From assembly GCF_027706845.1 (NCBI RefSeq), contig NZ_JAQGCZ010000013.1:107825-171824 (forward strand): a stretch of 64,000 bases of DNA. The letters are read 5' to 3'. Below the pieces are notes generated by a model. The model was not told where the DNA came from, made no database searches, and saw only the letters and a list, made by a program, of their open reading frames with translations. A program made the translations under genes and the position numbers. The stretch is from Mycolicibacterium sp. BiH015. GTDB taxonomy: Bacteria > Actinomycetota > Actinomycetes > Mycobacteriales > Mycobacteriaceae. Positions 35,143 through 42,893 of the stretch are shown one piece after another. Positions within the stretch are counted from its first letter, which is position 1; every line of letters starts with the position of its first letter.

Positions 35143-35610
35143 TTAGTGGGAGGCCGCGCGGCGCAGCCGCGGCCGCCGTTTGGTCGGGTCGTGCTGTCCA
35201 CCCAGCGTCACGCCGAGCAGCACCATCACCGCACCCAGGCCCAGGTGCAACCAGTTCGTCGCGCTGTTGAGCGGGATGACGTGCGCGTCGCTGCCGAATT
35301 CGACAAGCACGCCGTAGAGCCACAGCCCCAGGTAGAGCAGCCCGCCACCCAGCAGGTACGCACGCGCCCCGGCGTAGGTGCGGGCGAAGTAGAAGCCGGC
35401 GGCCCCGACGACCAGGTGCACGATGCTGAGCACGGCCGACACCACGAAGGTGCCGAAAAGCCTTGCGCCGGAATGCTGTCCGATCCAGCCGAGCTCGCCG
35501 AGGTCAGACGTGACGCCAGGGATGAAGCTCAGCACGCCGATCAGCATGAGCACACCCGCCATGATCAGCGCCGCGCCCTGGACCGCCATGTATTTGGGGT
35601 GTTCGGACAT
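35143..35610 (-). CDS. DUF4383 family membrane protein
   Basis: The 155-residue protein has four hydrophobic helices and the DUF4383 pattern (LIGVLSFIPGVTSD, HLVVGAAGFYFAR, LNSATNWLHLGLGAVMVLLG). The function is unknown; relatives in mycobacteria are often stress induced. A GTTA-N15-GGGTAT element 46 bases upstream of the ATG resembles a SigF promoter. The basic C terminus (KRRPRLRRAASH) should face the cytosol. Confidence 0.9.
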   Translation of the reverse strand: MSEHPKYMAVQGAALIMAGVLMLIGVLSFIPGVTSDLGELGWIGQHSGARLFGTFVVSAVLSIVHLVVGAAGFYFARTYAGARAYLLGGGLLYLGLWLYGVLVEFGSDAHVIPLNSATNWLHLGLGAVMVLLGVTLGGQHDPTKRRPRLRRAASH

Positions 35611-35656
35611 CCGCGCCTCCCGTCACGACCAGCCATATTGACGTCTGTGATGGGAG

Positions 35657-35681
35657 ATACCCAACTTGCGTCGGGCATAAC
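35657..35681 (-). promoter_or_regulatory. SigF-type promoter for DUF4383 gene
   Basis: On the minus strand GTTA is followed after 15 bases by GGGTAT, matching the mycobacterial SigF consensus GTTT-N15-17-GGGTAT except for one -35 base. The gene starts 46 bases downstream. Confidence 0.55.
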
Positions 35682-35689
35682 ATCCGCCC

Positions 35690-37561
35690 TCAGGAGCGAA
35701 GGATCGGTCCCAGGGTGTCCAGCACCGACGGGTCTTCGATCGTCGACGGCACCGGCTCGTCGCGGCCCGCCGCGATCCCGCGCATGGTCTTGCGCAAGAT
35801 CTTTCCCGAGCGGGTCTTCGGTAGCGCAGGGACGACGTCGACGAGCTTGAACGCGGCGACCGCACCGATCTCGTCGCGGACCAGTTTGACGAGTTCGTCG
35901 GCGAGTCCTTCGGCGGAGGCCCCGGACTTGACGACCACCAGCCCGCGGGGGGCCTGGCCCTTGATCTCGTCGGCCACGCCGATGACAGCGCACTCGGCCA
36001 CGGCCGGGTGGGTGGCCAGCACCTCTTCGATCGCGCCGGTCGACAGTCGGTGCCCGGCGACGTTGATGACGTCGTCGATGCGTCCCATCACGAACAGGTA
36101 GCCGTCGTCGTCGAAGTGGCCGCCGTCGCCGGTGAGGTAGTAGCCGGGGTACTCGGTGAGATAGGACGCCCGATAGCGGTCTTGGGCGTTCCACAGCGTC
36201 GGCAGCGTGCCGGGCGGCAGTGGAAGCCGGATGCAGATCGCGCCCTCTTTGCCGGCGGGGCAGTCGTGCCCGTGCTCGTCGAGGATCCGCACGTCGTAGC
36301 CGGGCATCGGGACGGTGGGGGAGCCGGCCTTGATCGGAAGTTGTTCGGTACCCATCGGATTGGCGGCGATCGGCCAGCCCGTCTCGGTCTGCCACCAGTG
36401 GTCGATCACAGGGATGCCGAGCTTGTCCGACGCCCAGTGATAGGTGTCTGGATCGAGGCGCTCGCCGGCTAGGAACAGATACTTCAACCCCGACAGGTCG
36501 TAGTCGGAGACGTACTTGCCTTCCGGGTCTTCCTTGCGGATCGCGCGGATCGCCGTCGGCGCGGTGAACAACGCCTTCACACCGTGCTCGGAGGCCATCC
36601 GCCAGAACGCACCGGGGTCCGGGGTGCCGACCGGCTTGCCCTCGTAGAGCACCGTCGTCGCACCCAGAAGTAAAGGGGCATAGACGATGTAGGAGTGGCC
36701 GACCACCCAGCCGACATCGGAGGCGGCCCAGAAGACGTCGCCAGGGGCGATGTCGTAGATGTGGCGCATGCTCCACAGCAGCGCGACCGCGTGGCCGCCG
36801 TTGTCGCGGACGATGCCCTTCGGCTTGCCGGTGGTGCCCGACGTGTACAGCACGTACAGCGGGTCGGTCGCGGCGACGGGAACGGGGTCGACGGGCTCGG
36901 CGCCCTTCATCACCTCGGCCCACTCCAGGTCGCGGCCCTCCACCAGGTCGCAGCGCAACCGATCCCGTTGCACCACAACGCAGTGCGCAGGCGGGTGCTC
37001 CGTCATCCCGATCGCGGCGTCGAGCATCGGCTTGTACTCCACGGCACGGGTCGGCTCGATGCCGCACGACGCGGACACCACCACCGTCGGCTTGACGTCG
37101 TCGATGCGCACCGCCAGCTCGTGCGGCGCGAAGCCGCCGAACACGACCGAGTGCACGGCGCCGAGGCGGGCGCAGGCAAGCATCGCGATGACGGCCTCGG
37201 GGATCATCGGCATGTAGATGACGACGCGGTCGCCCTTTCCGACGCCGAGGGAGCGCAGCACCCCGGCGAAGCGGGCGGTCTGGTCCAGCAGCTCGGAGTA
37301 GTTGTAGACGCGCTTGGTGTCGGTGACGGCCGAGTCGTAGATCAGCGCGGGCTGTTCGCCGCGGCCGTTGTCGACGTGGCGGTCCAGGGCATTGGCACAG
37401 GTGTTGAGTTCGGCGTCGGGGAACCAGCGGTAGAACGGCGGGTTGCTGTCGTCCAGGATTCGCTGGGGCGGCTTGGTCCAGGTCACGGCGTTGGCCGCGT
37501 CGGCCCAGAAGGCCGTCGGATCGTTGGTGCTGGCGTCGAAGAGGTCGCGATACCCGGGCAT
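35690..37561 (-). CDS. prpE: propionyl/acetyl-CoA synthetase (PrpE-like)
   Basis: This ATP-dependent acyl-CoA synthetase for propionate or another short-chain acid links propionate from odd-chain lipids or sterols to metabolism. The 623-residue protein has the N-terminal ACAS domain (YRDLFDAST...), the AMP loop YTSGTTGKPKGIVRD, WWQTETGWPIA, and the C-terminal LPKTRSGKILRKTMR with the regulatory lysine that is often acetylated. The ATG at 37561 (MPGYRDLF) is chosen; TACGGT six bases upstream could be a -10 box of a leaderless mRNA. It is divergent from the hydrolase gene, 37 bases away. Confidence 0.92.
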   Translation of the reverse strand: MPGYRDLFDASTNDPTAFWADAANAVTWTKPPQRILDDSNPPFYRWFPDAELNTCANALDRHVDNGRGEQPALIYDSAVTDTKRVYNYSELLDQTARFAGVLRSLGVGKGDRVVIYMPMIPEAVIAMLACARLGAVHSVVFGGFAPHELAVRIDDVKPTVVVSASCGIEPTRAVEYKPMLDAAIGMTEHPPAHCVVVQRDRLRCDLVEGRDLEWAEVMKGAEPVDPVPVAATDPLYVLYTSGTTGKPKGIVRDNGGHAVALLWSMRHIYDIAPGDVFWAASDVGWVVGHSYIVYAPLLLGATTVLYEGKPVGTPDPGAFWRMASEHGVKALFTAPTAIRAIRKEDPEGKYVSDYDLSGLKYLFLAGERLDPDTYHWASDKLGIPVIDHWWQTETGWPIAANPMGTEQLPIKAGSPTVPMPGYDVRILDEHGHDCPAGKEGAICIRLPLPPGTLPTLWNAQDRYRASYLTEYPGYYLTGDGGHFDDDGYLFVMGRIDDVINVAGHRLSTGAIEEVLATHPAVAECAVIGVADEIKGQAPRGLVVVKSGASAEGLADELVKLVRDEIGAVAAFKLVDVVPALPKTRSGKILRKTMRGIAAGRDEPVPSTIEDPSVLDTLGPILRS

Positions 37562-37598
37562 ATCAGCACCGTAGACCCTCCCGATTACTCTCAGGGCC

Positions 37599-38471
37599 AT
37601 GACGAACCAACCCCCGCCAATTGGAGGGGTACGCCGCCGCCATGTGACTGTCAACGGAGTCAGCTTCCACGTGACCGAGGCGGGCCCGGAGGACGGCAGG
37701 CCCGTCCTGGCGCTGCACGGCTGGCCCCAACATCACTGGGCGTACCGCGACCTGCTCGCCGACCCGCCCACCGGCCTGCGCATCATCGCTCCTGATCTGC
37801 CCGGTTACGGGTGGTCCGGGCCGCCGCCGCACCGGTGGGCCAAAGAGGACGTGGTCACGGACCTGGTCGCACTCGTGGACGCCCTCGGGATCGACCGCTT
37901 CCTGCTCGTCGGCCACGACTGGGGCGGCTACATCGGGCACCTGTTGACGCTGCGGATCCCGGAGCGCATCGACGCGTATCTGGCGCTCAACATCGCCCAC
38001 CCGTGGGTGCCGCCGAAGGTCATGGCGCCGCACCTGTGGCGGTTCCTGCTCTACCAGCCGGTGGTGGCGTCGATCGGGGTGCCTCTGCAGCAACGCACCA
38101 AGTATCTGGAGAAGGTCGTGTTCCGGGCGGCTGCCCCCAAGCTCGACCCGGTGACGGTCCGCGTGTACGCCGACCGCTTCCGCGACCCCGTGGTTGCGCG
38201 CACCGCGCGCGACACCTATCGGACCTTCCTGCTCAAGGAGGTGCCCGCGGCGGTCCGCAACGGTGAGCGGCGACGGTCGACGGTGCCGACCCGCGTGCTG
38301 TTCGGGAGAACCGACACTGCCATCCATCCTGATCTGGCCGCAGCGCAGACGGCACGCTCCGACGATTACCAGATCGAGGTCGTCGAGGGTGGCCATTTCA
38401 TCGTCGACGAGAGTCCACACCTGGTGCGCGCCAAGCTCATCGCGCTGGCCGAGGAGTTCCCCGCCCGCTAG
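37599..38471 (+). CDS. alpha/beta hydrolase, epoxide hydrolase-like
   Basis: The 290-residue cytosolic alpha/beta hydrolase has the oxyanion segment LHGWPQHHW and the nucleophile elbow GHDWGG, where Asp replaces Ser. Asp nucleophiles are typical of epoxide hydrolases and haloalkane dehalogenases. The general-base His is in VEGGHFIVDESP. Epoxide hydrolase is more likely than dehalogenase, though the cap-domain tyrosines cannot be placed with certainty. The substrate is unknown. It ends at a 20-bp palindrome. Confidence 0.88.
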   Translation: MTNQPPPIGGVRRRHVTVNGVSFHVTEAGPEDGRPVLALHGWPQHHWAYRDLLADPPTGLRIIAPDLPGYGWSGPPPHRWAKEDVVTDLVALVDALGIDRFLLVGHDWGGYIGHLLTLRIPERIDAYLALNIAHPWVPPKVMAPHLWRFLLYQPVVASIGVPLQQRTKYLEKVVFRAAAPKLDPVTVRVYADRFRDPVVARTARDTYRTFLLKEVPAAVRNGERRRSTVPTRVLFGRTDTAIHPDLAAAQTARSDDYQIEVVEGGHFIVDESPHLVRAKLIALAEEFPAR

Positions 38472-38683
38472 TGCCTTCTCGCCGAACTGAGATTCCCGGC
38501 TGTGCTTTCGGTCGAATTCACGACCGGGAATCTCAGTTCGGCGCGGGTGAGCGACTGCCGGGCGTCCTGCTCGCCGCGGGTGTTGAGGTAGCGGCACAGC
38601 AGTAGAACCGAGGCCGTTGCCGACAGCAGCAGAACGACGAACAGAAGATCGAGGACCATCGGGTCACCCATCTGAGAAGCCAT
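38468..38683 (-). CDS. small membrane protein downstream of kdpE
   Basis: The ORF from ATG 38683 codes 71 residues with one strong transmembrane helix (LDLLFVVLLLSATASVLLL) followed by RYLNTRGEQDARQ. Its last 25 codons run through the large palindrome at 38480-38543, so either the gene is real and ends in the terminator or the palindrome has overwritten its end. No family is recognised. An ATG at 38671 is an alternative. It would be the last gene of the kdp transcript. Confidence 0.4.
   Translation of the reverse strand: MASQMGDPMVLDLLFVVLLLSATASVLLLCRYLNTRGEQDARQSLTRAELRFPVVNSTESTAGNLSSARRH
38480..38543. terminator. 20-bp perfect palindrome between hydrolase and kdp operon
   Basis: Arms 38480-38499 and 38524-38543 are perfectly complementary over 20 bases with a 24-base loop. 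The element follows the hydrolase stop by eight bases and faces the end of the kdp operon. It probably ends both transcripts. Confidence 0.75.
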
Positions 38684-38772
38684 GCTTCGATTCCACCCGC
38701 GCTCGGGGTCGATCGCCACGATCTTTACGGCATCCAAACGGCCTGACGTCGCTTTTTGACGGCGCCATGACT

Positions 38773-39471
38773 TCACTCCTGGAAGCGGTATCCCATCCCG
38801 GCCTCGGTCAGCAGGTGCACCGGGTGCGACGGATCATCTTCGAGCTTTCGCCGCAGCTGCGCCAAATAGACTCGCAGATAATGGGTTTCCTTCGCGTACG
38901 CCGGGCCCCACACCTCTTTGAGGAGTTCCTCGCGGCCGACGAGCTTGCCGCGGTTGCGGACGAGCATTTCGAGCATGCCCCACTCCGTCGGCGTCAGGTG
39001 CACCTCGGTGCCGTTCTTCGTGACCTTCTTGGCGGCCAGATCCACCGTGAACGACGACGTCACGATCACCGGCTCGTCTGTCTCCGCCGCGGCGGCACCC
39101 CGGCGCACCGCGGCGCGCAGTCGCGCCAGGAACTCGTCCATGCCAAAGGGTTTGGTGACGTAGTCGTCGGCGCCTGCGTCGAGTGCTTCGACTTTGTCCA
39201 GCGAGTCGCTGCGAGCGGACAGCACGATCACCGGTGCCGTCAGCCAGCCTCGCAGACCGCCGAGCACCTCGATGCCCGACATGTCCGGCAATCCGAGATC
39301 GAGGACGATGACATCGGGTCGCCGTTCGGCCGCCAGTTTCAGCGCTTCGGTGCCTGTGGCCGCCGTCAACACCTCGTAGCCGCGGACCGAGAGGTTGATC
39401 CGCAGTGCGCGCAGGATCTGCGGCTCGTCGTCGATCACCAGGACGCGCGTCTTCACCGGGTTCGTGGTCAT
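38773..39471 (-). CDS. kdpE: response regulator KdpE
   Basis: This OmpR-family regulator is phosphorylated by KdpD and activates kdp transcription under potassium limitation. The 232-residue protein has the receiver acidic pair DDE (14-16), phospho-acceptor Asp58 in VIVLDLGLPD, and the conserved Lys in VTKPFGMDE. A winged-helix domain ending in VHLLTEAGMGYRF follows. Its ATG overlaps the kdpD stop (ATGA). Here kdpDE lie in the same direction and downstream of kdpFABC. Confidence 0.96.
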   Translation of the reverse strand: MTTNPVKTRVLVIDDEPQILRALRINLSVRGYEVLTAATGTEALKLAAERRPDVIVLDLGLPDMSGIEVLGGLRGWLTAPVIVLSARSDSLDKVEALDAGADDYVTKPFGMDEFLARLRAAVRRGAAAAETDEPVIVTSSFTVDLAAKKVTKNGTEVHLTPTEWGMLEMLVRNRGKLVGREELLKEVWGPAYAKETHYLRVYLAQLRRKLEDDPSHPVHLLTEAGMGYRFQE

Positions 39472-42035
39472 GATGTGCCGCCGGCTGCCAGGTCGATCTC
39501 GACCGTCAATCCGCCTCCGGGGGTGTCCGACGCCGAGATCGTGCCGCCCATCGCCTCCACAAAGCCGCGAGCGACCGAAAGGCCAAGGCCGACACCGCTG
39601 CTGGTGTCCTGATCGCCCAGCCTCTGGAAGGGGGCGAACAGTTGCGTCTCCGCGCCGCGGGCGATTCCGGGTCCTTCGTCGGCCACCGCGATGAGTACCC
39701 GATCGCGGATACGGCCCGCCGTCACCCGGATCGGGCCGTCGTGCGCGTAACGCACGGCGTTGTCGATGACATTGGCCAGCACGCGTTCCAGCAGGCCGCT
39801 GTCGGCCATCACGACGGCGCCGTCGACTTCCACCTTCACCCTCTCCAGCCCGGCGCGCAGACCGGTGTTGCCGCGGTTGATGCTGAGAAGGGCGCGCGGT
39901 ACGGCCTCCTCGAGGTAGACGTCGCGAAGCTCGGGTTTGACGGCGCCGGCCGCCAACCGTGAGGAGTCGAGCAGGTTGCCCACGAGCGCGGTCAGCTGAT
40001 CGATCGATTCCTCCACGGTGGCCAGCAGCTCGGCGGTGTCTTCGGCGGAGAAGTCGACGTCGCTGCTGCGCAGGCTGGACACCGATGCTTTGGCCGCCGC
40101 CAGCGGTGTGCGCAGATCGTGGCTCACAGCCGACAGCAGCGACCGGCGCAGCTCGTCGGCTCTGGAGATCGCAGCCGCCCTGTTGGCCTCCTCGGTCAGC
40201 ACTTGCTGCGTGGCCAGTCCGGCGGCTTGCTTGGCGACCGCACCGAGCACCCGCCGATCGCGCGCGGCGAGTTTGTGGCCGGACAGCAGCATCCAGAACT
40301 CATTGTCGCCGACCTCGATGGCTGTGTCAGCGGTGTCGACGTCCACGCAGGGCGTGGAGCCCACGCATCCCACGATCACATGGCCGTCGGGTCCCTCGCG
40401 CAGCAGGCTCACCGATTGCTGCGCGTAAGTCTCCCGGACACGTTCGAGAAGGGTGTTGAGGTCTGCGCCGCGCAGGACGGAGCCGGCGAACAGTGCCAGC
40501 AGTTCGGCTTCCCGCGCGGCGTTCCGGGCTTCGCGGGCACGCTTGGCGGCACCGTCGACGAGCGCAGCCACGGCAACCGCCACCGCCAGCAGCACGACGA
40601 TGGTGATCGCGCTGTCGGGTTCGGAGATGGTGAATGTGTAGCGAGGCTCGACCAGAAAGTAGTTCAGCAGCAGGCCCGACAACACCGCCGACAGCGCCGC
40701 CGGTGCCACGCCGCCCAGCAGGGCGACGACCAGCACGCCGATGAAGAAGACCGCGCTCTCGCCACTGACACCGAGAAAGATGTCGAGGAACGCCACGTTG
40801 ACGGCGCAGATCGCGACGGGCACGACGACGGCGGCGATCCAGGACATGGCGTGTCGGTCCCGTGGTGTGATTCGCGACCACAGTGATTCACCGCGCGCCT
40901 GGTCGTGGGTGACCATGTGGACGTCGATGCTGCCCGACTGCTGCACCACGGTGGCGCCGATGCCTTCGTCGAAGATGCGCGCCCATCGTGACCGCCGTGA
41001 CGTGCCGAGAACCAGCTGGGTGGCGTTCATTTCGCGAGCGAACTCCAGCAGTGCGGCGGGAACGTCGTCACCGACCACGGTGTGGAGGGTTGCGCCCAAC
41101 GAGGTCGCAAGCTCGCGGACCCGACCCATCTGCGGCGCGGAGATTCCGGCCAGTCCGTCACCGCGAACCACATGGACGACCATCAACTCGGCGCTGGACT
41201 TGGATGCGATACGAGATGCTCGGCGCACCAGGGTTTCCGACTCCGGACCTCCGGTCACCGCTACGACGACCCGCTCGCGGGCCTCCCACGTAGCCGTGAT
41301 CTGGTTGTCGGCCCGGTATTTCTCCAGTGCGGCGTCGACCTGATCGGCCAGCCAGAGTAGAGCCAGTTCCCTGAGCGCAGTGAGGTTTCCGCGCCGGAAG
41401 TAGTTCGACAATGCCGCGTCGATCCGCTCGGGCGCGTAGACGTTTCCGTGTGCGAGTCTGCGCCGCAGTGCTTCTGGCGTGATGTCGACCAGCTCGACCT
41501 GCGAGGCGTTGCGGACGACTTCGTCGGGCACCTTCTCCTTTTGCTCGATGCCGGTGATCTGGGTGACGACGTCGTTGAGGCTTTCGAGGTGCTGCACGTT
41601 CACCGTGGAGATGACGTCGATTCCTGCGTCGAGCAATTCCTCGACGTCCTGCCAGCGTTTCGGGTTCTTGCTGCCGGGGGTGTTCGTGTGGGCCAGTTCG
41701 TCGACCAGGACGACGTCGGGGTCGCGAGCGAGGACGGCCGACACGTCCAGTTCGGGAAAGGTGCCCCCGCGGTAGTCGATGTACCGCGGGGGAACGACTT
41801 CGATGCCGTCGAGCAGCTCGGCGGTCTTCTTCCTGCCGTGGGTCTCCACGACGGCCGCGACCAGATCGGTGCCGCGCTCGATGCGGCGGCGGGCCTCGCC
41901 GAGCATCGCGTAGGTCTTGCCGACACCGGGAGCCGCGCCCAGATAGATGCGCAGCTCACCCCGTTTCGGCCGATGGTGCGGTGTCGCCACCACTTCATCA
42001 TCCACGTCGGTGCAATTCCCGGGAGTTCCTGTCAC
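39468..42035 (-). CDS. kdpD: sensor histidine kinase KdpD
   Basis: This membrane sensor kinase responds to potassium and turgor and phosphorylates KdpE. The 855-residue protein has in order the KdpD domain with Walker-like GAAPGVGKT (33-41) and VLVDELAHTN, a USP-like domain (VVAVTGGPESETLV), four transmembrane helices, a GAF-like region, the phospho-acceptor His in AVSHDLRTPLAAAK, and the ATPase motifs NVIDNAVRYA and VADEGPGI. The GTG start overlaps the kdpC stop (GTGA). Confidence 0.96.
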   Translation of the reverse strand: MTGTPGNCTDVDDEVVATPHHRPKRGELRIYLGAAPGVGKTYAMLGEARRRIERGTDLVAAVVETHGRKKTAELLDGIEVVPPRYIDYRGGTFPELDVSAVLARDPDVVLVDELAHTNTPGSKNPKRWQDVEELLDAGIDVISTVNVQHLESLNDVVTQITGIEQKEKVPDEVVRNASQVELVDITPEALRRRLAHGNVYAPERIDAALSNYFRRGNLTALRELALLWLADQVDAALEKYRADNQITATWEARERVVVAVTGGPESETLVRRASRIASKSSAELMVVHVVRGDGLAGISAPQMGRVRELATSLGATLHTVVGDDVPAALLEFAREMNATQLVLGTSRRSRWARIFDEGIGATVVQQSGSIDVHMVTHDQARGESLWSRITPRDRHAMSWIAAVVVPVAICAVNVAFLDIFLGVSGESAVFFIGVLVVALLGGVAPAALSAVLSGLLLNYFLVEPRYTFTISEPDSAITIVVLLAVAVAVAALVDGAAKRAREARNAAREAELLALFAGSVLRGADLNTLLERVRETYAQQSVSLLREGPDGHVIVGCVGSTPCVDVDTADTAIEVGDNEFWMLLSGHKLAARDRRVLGAVAKQAAGLATQQVLTEEANRAAAISRADELRRSLLSAVSHDLRTPLAAAKASVSSLRSSDVDFSAEDTAELLATVEESIDQLTALVGNLLDSSRLAAGAVKPELRDVYLEEAVPRALLSINRGNTGLRAGLERVKVEVDGAVVMADSGLLERVLANVIDNAVRYAHDGPIRVTAGRIRDRVLIAVADEGPGIARGAETQLFAPFQRLGDQDTSSGVGLGLSVARGFVEAMGGTISASDTPGGGLTVEIDLAAGGTS

Positions 42036-42892
42036 CCTCGGCTGTCGAGGGCGAGGTTCAGTTCCAGCACGTTGACCCGCGGCTCACCGAGGAAGCCCAG
42101 CTCGCGTCCTTCGGTGTGGTCGGCGACCAGTACGCGCACCTCGTCTGCGCTGATACCGCGGGCCTCGGCGATCCGGTTGACCTGCAGCTCGGCGTAGGCC
42201 GGTGAGATGTGCGGATCGAGACCGCTGCCGCTGGCTGTCACGGCATCGGCGGGCACGGCCGGGTCGGCGGGCGCTGCGCCGCGGATCGCGACGATCTGGC
42301 CCTGCGAGAAGTCGCTGCCGTCGTTGCACTGCACCCGCACGCCCTCGTAGGTGTCCAGGAACGGCGTTGTGGTGTTCTCGCACAGCTGGTTGACGCTGAC
42401 GACCCTGGTCGGGTTGACCACATTGCCTGCGGCGTCGCGCGGCCCGATCACCGACAGCACGGCGCCGACACCGTCGCCGGTGCAGAACGGGCGGGCGCCA
42501 TTGGCGCCGTCGAGTTCTCCGACAGCAAGGCTGCGGCTGCACACGTCGGTCAGCAGGCTCGTACGGTCGGCTGAATCGACGATGTCCTCGGGGCCGAGGT
42601 TGGACGCGCTGGTCGACAGCGGGTCGTACCCGTCGCCCGACGCCGACGGGCGGGACTGGAAGTACTGCGGCAGCGGGTTGCCGTCGGCGTCGGTGAACAG
42701 CTGCCCGATCAGGCTGCTGCCCACGGCTTTTCCGTTGACATCGATGACCGAGCCGTTTGCTTTGGCGTTGAGCCCGGGCAGCTGCGCGATGGCCCACACC
42801 AGGACGGGGTAGGCCAGCCCGGTGATGACGGTGAGGACCAGCAGCGCGCGCAGCGCGGCCCAGTGTTGACGAACGAGAACAGAGAACTTCAT
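42032..42892 (-). CDS. kdpC: potassium-transporting ATPase subunit KdpC
   Basis: KdpC is the single-span subunit that stabilises the KdpFABC pump. The 286-residue protein has one N-terminal helix (LRALLVLTVITGLAYPVLVWAI), the SSLIGQLFTD segment, YFQSRPSA, and the C-terminal SGSGLDPHISPAYAELQVNRIA that is diagnostic of KdpC. It is longer than the roughly 190-residue E. coli protein because of a central insertion, as in other mycobacteria. The ATG at 42892 lies one base past the kdpB stop. Confidence 0.95.
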   Translation of the reverse strand: MKFSVLVRQHWAALRALLVLTVITGLAYPVLVWAIAQLPGLNAKANGSVIDVNGKAVGSSLIGQLFTDADGNPLPQYFQSRPSASGDGYDPLSTSASNLGPEDIVDSADRTSLLTDVCSRSLAVGELDGANGARPFCTGDGVGAVLSVIGPRDAAGNVVNPTRVVSVNQLCENTTTPFLDTYEGVRVQCNDGSDFSQGQIVAIRGAAPADPAVPADAVTASGSGLDPHISPAYAELQVNRIAEARGISADEVRVLVADHTEGRELGFLGEPRVNVLELNLALDSRG

Positions 42893-42893
42893 G

